Of a stretch of DNA of 64,000 nt, positions 10,856 to 19,989 are shown piece by piece. The stretch spans positions 8,735,472 to 8,799,471 of the forward strand of contig CM055107.1 in the NCBI GenBank assembly GCA_029204225.1, written 5' to 3'. The notes below the pieces were generated by a model. The model was not told the DNA's origin and ran no database searches. It worked only from the letters and a program-made list of their open reading frames with translations. The stretch comes from Diphasiastrum complanatum. Lineage: Eukaryota > Streptophyta > Lycopodiopsida > Lycopodiales > Lycopodiaceae. The translations under genes and the position numbers were made by a program. The stretch's first letter is position 1, and every line of letters begins with the position of its first letter.

Positions 10856-11140
10856 AAAGAATTTGACTTGGAGGTCCTCATAGGCAATATGGAGGGCTTT
10901 CAGGGTTGTTATGTTCCAGCGAACATCATGTGAGAGGGACCTTGTTACCAGTCTCACAGACCTGTAGAAAGGAGCACCATGAATCTAAAAATTCGTGGTC
11001 CTCTGAAGTCTCCTGATATCCCTTAACCATGGTCTTCTGGGCCGACCTACTCTCCTACCAGTGCCCACTGCCCATTGTAGAGGAGGGCGAGGAGGCGGGG
11101 CAAATGTGGTAAGGCGGGCTGTCTGCTTGGTACGGGCCAT
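10856..11140 (-). pseudogene. Divergent histone H3-like segment
   Basis: The predicted protein starts MARTKQTAR, the exact N-terminus of histone H3. It then has a short, Pro-rich tail unlike the normal K9-K36 region, followed by an H3-like fold. RPRRPWLRDIRRLQRTTN aligns with the alpha-N region (RPGTVALREIR...). After an in-frame TAG (10987-10985), IHGAPFYRSVR aligns with alpha-1, and DVRWNITTLKALHIAYEDLQ with the alpha-2 helix. The alignment from LRDIRR to VKFF needs no gap. The H3 C-terminus (loop 2 and alpha-3) is not found. The divergent tail and fold recall CENH3-type variants. In order it precedes the methyltransferase relic on the same strand and may be its first exon; that link is inference. 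Confidence 0.65.
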
Positions 11141-11389
11141 TGCAAGGTAGGGTATCAATATGACGCGCCAACGAGCAGAAAAAGCAGATATTCGACAGGG
11201 GAGACGCGTGATGGCGATATGAGCGATGGCGTATCAATATGATGCGTGGGCGGGCCAGCTGTATTGGTATGTGGGTCCTTTGGCGCGTGATAGCGATATG
11301 CGTCTAACGGGGAGCGGAAGTGAATAAAGGAAACTAAGGAGAGCCAGAGAACGAAGAATTAAGAAACTGAAATAAGACCCGAAAATGTC

Positions 11390-11397
11390 CTTTTATA
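11390..11397 (-). promoter_or_regulatory. TATA box for the minus-strand H3-like gene
   Basis: TATAAAAG read on the minus strand, about 250 bp upstream of the ATG at 11140; mirrors the plus-strand TATA box. Confidence 0.55.
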
Positions 11398-11451
11398 CTT
11401 GCAGAACGTCCCATCATATTCGCATGTTCGATGTGACACCTCCACTCCCCG

Positions 11452-11723
11452 CACATGTGGTCACACATGTGGTCACACGCACCCGTCACGTGTCAGGATA
11501 TCAGCGGTTCGTACGATCAGACGGCTGACATGCACGTGCGAGGACATGTGGCGACATCAAGACCACACACGTGTCAGAAGACAACTGGGGCGTACGATAG
11601 TACAGTTGGCATTCACGTGCGAGGACGTGTGTCAGGATCTGAAGTGTACACGTGTCATTCATAATGATTTTGCCGTCGTTTCCACACGTGTGGCAATTTT
11701 GACCGCACGTTACAAGACACGTG
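11452..11723. promoter_or_regulatory. G-box array, 81-bp period
   Basis: Seven CACGTG hexamers start at 11487, 11533, 11568, 11614, 11649, 11685 and 11718, preceded by two CACATGTG (11452, 11464). Spacings alternate 46 and 35, giving an 81-bp tandem unit that also repeats CGTACGAT and CACGTGCGAGGAC. Such arrays would bind plant bZIP or bHLH factors; CACGTGTC is an ABRE-type core. Confidence 0.8.
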
Positions 11724-11749
11724 TACGGTTCAGATGCTCTGTATTAGAC

Positions 11750-11757
11750 TATATATA
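11750..11757 (+). promoter_or_regulatory. TATA box for the plus-strand gene
   Basis: TATATATA about 230 bp upstream of the ATG at 11986. Confidence 0.55.
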
Positions 11758-11985
11758 TGAGTGTCATTTCTGTAATTCAGTTTCGCATATTGAGTCCATT
11801 TAACCGACCCGCTCCAAATTTGTTTGTACAATATCGCTACCACGCACCAAGCAAAGACATCCATAGTTGCACTGATTCCCTAGCGCGTGGTTCCGATATT
11901 CGAATTCGCGTACAATGCATATCGCCATCACGCACCCACGCTTACCTCATTTATGTCCCCTTGCTAACTGGCGCGTCATATCGAT

Positions 11986-13461
11986 ATGGCCTCCTCGTCT
12001 GCTAGTTTGACCTATGATAAAACTCTTAGTTCTTTCCTAGCTGATGCTGAGGTTAGCGATAGATAGGCCCATTTTTTGTCCTATTTCGATTTTCAGTTTG
12101 ACATAGAGAGATTTGTTATTGAGCATAGGGAAATTTTTCCTAAACTGTACAAGGATTTTTATGAGTGCTTGCAACAGGGTACCCTTCTGATGGATGGCCT
12201 GAGATTTGTGCATTTCACAGATTTGGCTCATGCTCAGCCAAGTGCCAAGCAAAGGCATGATCGTAAGTTTATCAAACTTATCGATCTGTTTAAACGTGTC
12301 ATACCCTTTGAGGAACACAATCGAGTATGTCGCTTCGTTCAGGAGGATATGGCCTTCGTGTTTTTCTTATCTGCTCTTATCTCTGATGAGGTTGAATCTT
12401 CTAGGTTGTCCATGATTGGTTTGCCTGCCCCTACCACTCGTGTGGATTCAAAGGTTTTCATTACTGATGAGATTTTAGGAGATGTAGAGGAGGCCAGGCA
12501 AGCAGAACAATATGATCCTGCCAAGGCTTGTTCTTTGTCTATCTCTCCGTTATCTACCGCGAGCAAGATTGACCAGAGCAGAACCCTGATGGAACTTCAT
12601 GTGTACCATATGGACGATGTTGCATTCTTATCCATTAGCGACATCGGAGACGTAATGGATCTCGGAGAAGATGAGATATTATCTCTTATGTCAAGGATGA
12701 TTTCTGAATTTAAAGATTTTATTGACTTTGATGATGACGACCTCATAGATGGCATCGACTATGAGGACCAGGTAGAATGGGCAAGTGGCACAGATGCCCT
12801 TCAAAGGATGCTATCTAAGAGCAGGGCATATGAGGCTAATATGCCCAGTGAAGAGGAGTTTTTGGCTTTTCAGAAAAAGTATCCGCCACCTTACACATAT
12901 ACTATTCCAGTTGACCAGCAATCCACCATTATTGCTGGTCACAATTTAGATGCTGCTGATATGATCCAAGCTGACGAGGAGGATTTGGTAAGTACACATT
13001 CTCACGAAAATCATTTATTATTTAACGTGTAATTGATGATTGATCTATTAGTTTGACTAACACTTGATTATGTGTTGTAGGATATCATTGAAGTTGATGC
13101 CTTTGCTAGCAGACATGGAGGATAGAGAGAGAGAGAGAGACAAGGCAGGAGACAGAAGGATGCCTCGTTGGCTCATTATTTGAAACATATTTTAAATAAC
13201 AAAATTTGTGTTCTTCATGAAAGGTTTTTTGTGAATGCGAGAACTTTAATCATGGCCATCAAGGCCCTATCTTATTTTTCCCAAGGGCATAAATACCCAA
13301 ACAAAATACATATAGAATCATTTTTGTCAAAAGAGATGTTGCTCTTAAAGTGTCTATTACGTGCCAGAAAATGTTCCTATGAGATTCTCTACTCTGGCAA
13401 TTCTATTTGGATATATAGATTTGAGCAAAAGGTGATCCACTCGATTTTTGAATCCATATGA
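11986..13461 (+). pseudogene. Unrecognised acidic protein gene, two exons, two TAG codons
   Basis: No family is recognised. Exon 1 is 11986-12987 and exon 2 is 13081-13461. The 93-bp intron has a textbook donor GTAAGT, a CTAAC branch-like site and a TTGTAG acceptor, and phase is 0. The ATG sits in CGATATGGCC, mirrored by the start of the opposite gene. The frame of about 460 codons is open except for TAG at 12064-12066 (codon 27) and TAG at 13123-13125. The first third is rich in hydrophobic and aromatic residues (FDFQFDIERFVIEHREIF). The middle is strongly acidic (FIDFDDDDLIDGIDYEDQ). Then comes FLAFQKKYPPPYTYTIP. Exon 2 runs through a GA repeat into a basic, hydrophobic C-terminus (LKHILNNKICVLHERFF). 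The open length and clean intron show a real gene; function is unknown and it could be transposon-borne. Confidence 0.65.
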
Positions 13462-14814
13462 TAGGAAAAAGTTCCTTCATGACCACACAACAAAAACGGT
13501 CCTTAGAGACAATGAAAAAAAATGATTGTACTCTTTTTCATTTAATGTATGTGAAATTTGAGAATTTTTTATCACACGTGTTTGATCTTTATTGAATGTC
13601 ATCAATCTAATTTTGGCTTATAAATTTACATGCTTTTTTGAATCTTTGATATTCAGTTGATCATGTTGTATATCGAACTTGAGCTCGTCTGTAAGACCAT
13701 TGGAATAGCTGAATGATGTAACTATTTTTTGAGGATGCATTTCTTTACAGTCTCCTGACTGTTTTGAGCACATTCATTATCATAAACACTTGGTTCACTT
13801 GCTTCAAGGCTGTACAAATTTCGACGAAGTACAGAATATCCATCAATAGTCACAAGTTTAAAACACTCATACTTACACTTAACACCTTAACCCATCCCTC
13901 TATACATATCCTTTCTCAGAACCATAGCAATATTGTGAGCTCAAAATCCTCTATCAGAAAATAACTTGGAACTTCAAAAAATAAATCATAACTCAACAAC
14001 TCAGGTCAGCAACATCATGTTCTTACTTACTTCCCTTAGTCCTCTCTCTAATAGACTCTTCTACATAAGCATATTAAGGTACTCAGAGACTCTCTTAGTT
14101 ATCGTTCACATAACATCACAAGCTGAAACAACTCAGGTCCATCAGCAATTGAGTTAGATGCAGGCTCAGCATCATAACCCATCACCACAGCAAAGTAGCA
14201 GAATATCAGAGCTAATTCTCCATAACATAAGCTCAAAATTCAAGATGATAGCAGCATAGTAGTAAATTAGCAACTCAGCAAAACCACCTATGAGTAGCAC
14301 TCTTCACTCTTCTAAGTTTTTTCTTTTTGTTCAACGTTTTGGGCCTTCTTATAGATGGTGGTGGTGGAAGACCACCCTTCACCTTGCCATGTTTTCACTT
14401 TTCAGGTATTTTTCTCCTTTTCAACATGTGGAAAATTTGGTGGAGCCCATCACATCAGCCACTTGCAAGAATATTTTTCTAGAACTTTCTCATTCCAAGA
14501 TGATATAGACACTTTGCTTCTCCTTTTGACATGTGGCAAGGGTGAGATGTCACTCAATGTGATGTCACTAAAAAAAAACTTTTAACATATTAAGCTTTAA
14601 CCTTAACATTTACAAGGGCCAATAACTTTTCGTTAAATGGTTTAGCCCGGTCGGCCTCTTTGATATTTGTCTTGTCGACTTTTCCCTGCAACTACAGTTT
14701 CAATACCGTAAATTGTTATTTTTCTCTTAGTGTATTTAAGTACATGTTTTTCACTTGTTGATGGAAAATCTAAATGTGCAAAATTGAACAATTCAAAAAT
14801 TCCAGTAAAATTCT
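13462..14814. other. No gene seen
   Basis: AT-rich spacer after the two-exon gene. Open frames of up to about 75 codons show no motif, splice context or similarity to other parts of the window. Confidence 0.55.
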
Positions 14815-15705
14815 GATAATGAACTGATAAAATCTCTCGAACGATTTGCAAACAATTTTGCGAAACTGTTCTGATCACGAATAATTTCTGCTCGAGAAGA
14901 ATTCACGATCCAATCAAGCTCTGCAATGAAACGAAACGAAACTAAACAAAACGAAACTAGATGAAGAGAAGAATTCACGAAAAGATCAATCAAGCTCTGT
15001 AACGAGACGAAACAAAACAAAACAAAACTATACGAAACGAAATGAAATTTAAGTGAGCTCTGAAATTAATTTACGCTTATAACCAAGTGATCGTGAATCA
15101 AAACACGAAGCAAAAATATTTGCGAATAAAAAACAGTTCGTGTAAAATTCAGATATGATTGCTGGTCACTGCCGACTATATCATTCCTACAATCCTCTAG
15201 AATGTAGACAGACACTGTTGATCTACGATATAAATTATTATAGCATTCAACAAAATCAAAACAATGTGGGAAATTGAATAAACAAGTGAATCGGATACAC
15301 AAATAGTAACAGACAAATATTCATTTGAGATCATACAATCATTCAGAATAATATACGCATAACAGCTACAATACTATCTATTGATCTTTTGATTTCAAGC
15401 ACTATGCAACAGATTCACACAATGCATTGGCATGAGAGAAATACAATTCTCTCACGAATAATGTCTCACTTACTAGCGGACTTATGGATCTGCTGATCCT
15501 CTTAAAAAATTGTCTCGCTCACAAGCGGACATGTATTCAGTATATTTTGTCTTACAATATTATGCATCAAGCAGAAAGTATACAGTTCGTGAACTTTTTT
15601 GTGTCGCATCATGTAACTTCAAGATCAGAAAGATGAAACATCTACAACTAATCATGAATTACAAGAGTGGCAGATTAGCCACGATCTAGAGTACTTCTAC
15701 TGATG

Positions 15706-16365
15706 TCATGATATCGACTGATGAAGGTACAATTTACCTCCCTCATAGTCTCTGTCAATCTGTAAGCCAAAGTAACACCTGGCTTTTCCCATATCTATAA
15801 TCTCGAAATGTTTCGAAATATCATTCTTCACTTCAACAATAAGCTTCTCACTCTTGCAGAGTATCAAAGTTTCGTCCACATACACAACTACAATGATGAT
15901 CTTCCCATCTGTAATTCTTACATAGACATTGGAATCAGCCATTAGTGGCTTGAATCCTAAGGATTTCAAAGCTTGATCTTTCTTCTTGTACCATTGTTGC
16001 GCTGACTGCTTCAGACCATAGATACTCCTATGCATTCTGCATGCATAAGTAGGAAGTGAATTCAAGACATAGCCTGGGGGTTGATCTATGTAGACTTCTT
16101 CATCTAGCTCACCATGCAAGAAGACTGTCTTCTCATCCACAATGTGAATCCTAAGATCATAAGCAGCTGCATATGCAAATAGTAAACGTAGGGACGAATG
16201 TTTCATGACAAGAGAGAAGGTCTCAGAATAATCAATACCATATCTCTGAGAAAATCCCTTCGCTACAAGTCTTGTCTTATACTTTGAGACATCTCCATCT
16301 GGTCCATATTTTAGCTTGTATACCCATTTGCATTTTACAGCCTTTCGCTTTGCTGCAACGTCCAT
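15706..16365 (-). pseudogene. Copia reverse transcriptase fragment (copy 2)
   Basis: A 219-codon open frame with the same blocks as copy 1: CKWVYKLKYGPDGDVSKYK, LVAKGFSQRYGIDYSETF, the QPPGYV and IYGLKQ blocks, and VVYVDETLILC. The catalytic motif reads YVDE instead of YVDD, so one of the metal-binding Asp residues is changed. It is cut off after YLHQS by the deletion. Its frame start does not correspond to a natural start; in the element it is an internal part of the polyprotein. Confidence 0.85.
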
Positions 16366-16919
16366 GCCTAGTTCTTTCTCATGGATTCCATTTTCTCACT
16401 CATGTCTTGGATCCATTTGTCCTTCTCTGGACATTCAATTGCTTCCTCGAATGTCTGTGGTTCGTCACTTAATCCACAGAACTCTTCTGATGTAGAAGCT
16501 GAGCTGTCTGGCACATATCTTGTTGGCGCTTTTCATTGTCTTGTCGACCTTCTAGGAGATCCTCCTAGAACTGCAATGCCTTTGTCTTTATCTGCTCTTC
16601 TAGATCCGGAACCATTTTGGTTTACAAGTACTGTAGCAGTAGGTTGACTCTCAAAGCTTTCTTCATCTGATTCGTCACTCGAATGTGAAACGACTCGAAC
16701 ATCTTTGTCTGAGTGTTCATCCTCTGTTCCCTCTGTCACAGTTAGCAAATCATAGTACTATCTTTCAAGAACTTCAAAACTGATAGGATCATCGTTGCCC
16801 ATCGTTCTTCTCTCATCAAATTTGACATCTCTGACTATCTTCACAATGTTTGTCTCTGGCATATAGACTCTGTACTATGATGAATTGTTGTCATATCCTA
16901 CAAGATATCCCTATTCAGG
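16366..16919 (-). pseudogene. Copia integrase C-terminus and linker (copy 2)
   Basis: Contains the Ser/Glu-rich linker (VRVVSHSSDESDEESFESQ) and, upstream of it, the short conserved part also seen in copy 1 near 7600-7750. It is missing from the corresponding place in copy 1, where a foreign patch lies. Confidence 0.7.
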
Positions 16920-16923
16920 GTAT

Positions 16924-17970
16924 CACCCATTGTGGTTGTACCCAAGAAAAATGACAAGCTTCGTATCGGTATTGACCTCAAGAACCTTAATGCGGTTACG
17001 AAGAAAGACCATTTTCCCTTGCCCCTAACAACCCAAATATTAGAGGAAATGGCAGGAGCTGAAGCTTTCAGCTTCTTGGATGGTTCAGCGGCTATTTCCT
17101 TGTTCAAATAGCCCTTGAAGATAAACATAAAACGACTTTTGCCACAGAGAGCGGCGTTTACGCTTATTACGTTATGCCTTTTGGCTTATGTAACTCCCCC
17201 TCAACATTCCAATGGGTCATGCAACTGGCTTTTCAAGATCTGTTACATCGGGTCGTGGAGATTTATCTCGACGATCTAGGTGTACATTCTTCCGCTGCTA
17301 CACACCTAGACGCCTTGGAGAAAATCTTCATTTGTTGTCATAGGTTCGGCATCTCACTAAACCCTGATAAATGCCAAATATGGGTCACCCATGGGGTTGT
17401 ACTCGGGCATATAATATCAAAGGATGGAATTTCTACCGACCCATCAAAAATCAGGGTTATCATGGAAATGCCCCTACCTGCAATAGTGAAGGAAGTATAT
17501 GTCTTCCTCGGTCATACCAACTACTATCACATCTTTATAATTGACTATGCCAGCAAGGCACGTCTCGTTTATTTAGTTGTGGCAGATCCTCGCTGGACCG
17601 AAGAACGAATTAAGGCCTTTGAGGAGTTGAAGACAACACTCACAACGGCTCCCATACTCCGCTCACCAGATTACATGACATACTTCCATGTGCATACTGA
17701 TGCAAGTAAATATGCCATTGGGGGTCTTCTTGCACAACCAGGCGAGTATGGCAAGGACTTTCCCATACGTTTCTTAAGCAGGCAACTGGTGCCTGCTGAA
17801 GTAAACTATACCACTACCGAGAGAGAAGCATTGGCAATGGTCTATGCGGTACAACAACTATGACATTATTTATTAGGCTAGACCTTTGCTTTCTACACAG
17901 ACCATCAAGAACTCATATATATCGTTAATAAGTCCTGTAAGACGGGATGAATAGCTCGATGGCTACTAAT
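16924..17970 (+). pseudogene. Gypsy reverse transcriptase and RNase H
   Basis: A first block (VVPKKNDKLRIGIDLKNLNA, FPLP) is followed by a frameshift near 17090. MPFGLCNSPSTFQ follows, then YLDDLGVHS, where the catalytic motif reads YLDD. The RNase H region starts with FHVHTDASKYAIGGLLAQPG and includes TTTEREALAMVYAVQ. Stops at about 17863 and 17881 and at 17948 interrupt the RNase H; two are TGA where CGA would be expected. Confidence 0.85.
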
Positions 17971-19418
17971 TTTGGAAGAATTTAATTTCTGTATAGTCGT
18001 TCGAAAAGGGTCCCAACATTTCATGGCGGATCACCTTTCCAGACTACCAAGTGCTGAAAAAGCAACTGCACCAGTCAACGATGATCTTCCTGATGCATGC
18101 CTTTTTCAAATCAATGCCACATCCCTATGGGCTGAGGAAATCACTCAGTTTCTCACAACAGGCCGACTAAAAGAAGGCTTGTGTACAACGAAAAAAAGAA
18201 ATTTTTTAATAAAAGCAGTGCCCTTTCAGTTAATTGCGGGAAAACTTTACAAAAGGGGCGTTGACGGCATTATTCGACGATGTGCCTATGAATCTAAGAT
18301 ACGACTGATAATATCCTAGGCTCATGAGGGCATCGGAGGTGGCCACTTGTCTGTTGAAACCACAACGAGGATTATCCTTCGAGCAAGATTGTGGTGGCCA
18401 TCTTTGTTTAAAGACACGTTTGCTGTCATTAAAGCATGTGATGTCTGTCAAAGAGCAAAGCAAAATACCAAAGCAGACTTCACACCATTGACTCCCATTA
18501 TAGAAGGTGAAGCCTTCCATAAGTGCGGGATTGACTTTGTTGGACCCATTAGTTCAGCAGCCAAACATACCCAAAGCTCGATATATCCTCATAGCCATAG
18601 ATTACGCCACTAAGTGGGTAGAGGCCCGAGCAACGAAAGATGCCAACGCAAAAACAATTGCACGTTTTCTTTACGAAAACATTATTACCCATAATGGTTG
18701 TCCCATGGAACTTGTTAGTGATCGTGGCACGCATTTTTTAAATGTTGTCGTTGATAATCTCCTACGCCATTACCTTGTCATTCATAGAAAAAGTACACCG
18801 TACTATCCTAGGTGTAATGGCCAGGCTGAATCAACTAACAAGACGATCTGTAAGATTCTAACCAAGATAGTTGAAACCAGTCGCTCTGATTGGGAAACAA
18901 AACTTTTCTCAGCTATCTGGGCTTATCGCACCACCCTGAAGAAAGCCACTGGGTGGGTAACCCCTTTCCACTTAGAATACGGTCAAGAAGCGGTAATGCC
19001 CGTAAAATTTTTAGTACCTTCGCTACGAGTTACGGAGGCTTTTTCAATAGATCTCTGTGAAAAAGCTTCCATTGAACAACAAGTCAAAACCAGGCTATTT
19101 ATGTCAGCCCAGTTATGTGAGACAAGACTAATATCTTATCGCGCACAACTAGTTAACAAATGATGCCAAAAAGCCTGGCATGACTGTCACCTGCGCAATA
19201 AAGATCTACATTTAGGTGACCAGGTACTTCTTTATACATCAAAGAAGCACCCCAGCAAGTTGAAGTTCAGAAGTGAAGGGCCATACGTTATTAACAAAAT
19301 ATTTTCTAATGGTACAGTCCAGTTACAAACACTTGACGGGACACTCCTAGACGCTGTCGTGAACGGTGATCGTCTACGGCGGTACTACGAAGAGTTGTTC
19401 TTTGTTGACCCAATTTAG
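17971..19418 (+). pseudogene. Gypsy integrase
   Basis: After VVRKGSQHFMADHLSRLP (the end of RNase H) come the zinc-finger block (HEGIGGGHLS, CDVCQRAKQ), the catalytic core (GIDFVGP, IAIDYATKWVEARAT, ELVSDRGTHF, TPYYPRCNGQAESTNK) and the C-terminal block ending NGDRLRRYYEELF. One TAG (near 18317), a frameshift near 18560 and a TGA near 19163 interrupt it. No chromodomain follows. Confidence 0.85.
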
Positions 19419-19461
19419 GATCTTTTCCTTTGAAAAAAAAAATTATTTTCTTTCCTTGTAC

Positions 19462-19989
19462 ATCTTGCCTATTGTTTCATCTCCCCTTTCTTCATCACCT
19501 CCTAGTCAAATATTGGGCCCATCAAAAGGTCCAGTTGACACCCACAAAGCCCGACGGGACGAAATCCTCCAACAACTCCACTCCCCCAGTGCTACGTATA
19601 ACTTATTATTTCCGCCTCCTCCTAAATCGTTCACCCCCGCACCTCTCTCCCCAGATCACTCCATCCCCAACCTCCCTAGAACTAACACAGACATTGGAGC
19701 TGATGATGACTTCCTGGTTGACTGACCGGAGACAAGAAGATTCTCGCCCAGGCCAGACACGGGTGCAGGTGAGCCGTCAACAAGCAAGCGAGCAAAAGAG
19801 AAAGAAACGGGCACCAAGGCCCTCGATGATTATCTGGAAAGGCCGCCCCAGCCGCATAGGACAATTTCCCCTACCCGGCCTAGAAGTAAACTGGCAGATA
19901 CAAGGGAATTAGAGCGATTTGAAAGAAAATACCCTCCCAATATGAGGGGCGGCAAAGAAGATCCAAGCTTAAGAGAATGCATAGCTTGA
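19462..19989 (+). pseudogene. ORF downstream of gypsy integrase
   Basis: Open frame with a single TGA (19723-19725) ending at 19987-19989. Pro- and Ser-rich first half, basic middle (STSKRAKEKETGTK), then ELERFERKYPPN. No family is recognised. It could be an extra 3' ORF of the gypsy element. The end faintly resembles FLAFQKKYPPPY in the two-exon gene at 12 kb, which may be chance. Confidence 0.4.

Larger units (their letters stand above)
11141..11985. promoter_or_regulatory. Palindromic bidirectional promoter
   Basis: The gap between two divergent ATGs is an imperfect inverted repeat centred near 11569. Matching words in opposite orientation: 11151-11171 with 11967-11986 (GGCGCGTCATAT core just before each start), 11204-11220 with 11920-11935 (CATATCGCCATCACGC), and 11281-11299 with 11837-11856 (ATATCGCTA.CACGC). 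TATA boxes face outward at 11390-11397 and 11750-11757. Each pair has nearly the same coordinate sum, so the symmetry spans the whole region. Confidence 0.75.
14815..16919 (-). mobile_element. Ty1/copia retrotransposon, copy 2, truncated
   Basis: Second copy of the element at 4725-9120, same strand. The LTR-like part (14815-15710) carries the same CGAAA-rich units and a shared block from GCTCTGAAATTAATTTACGC. Relative to copy 1 about 480 bp between LTR-like part and reverse transcriptase is deleted (junction near 15712). The other end stops inside the integrase C-terminus at 16919, where gypsy sequence begins abruptly. Confidence 0.85.
16920..19418 (+). mobile_element. Ty3/gypsy retrotransposon, 5'-truncated
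   Basis: Begins abruptly inside the reverse transcriptase fingers and runs to the integrase C-terminus and a stop at 19416-19418. No gag, protease or LTR was recognised. It abuts copia copy 2 with no spacer, so one element broke or inserted at the other. Confidence 0.85.
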
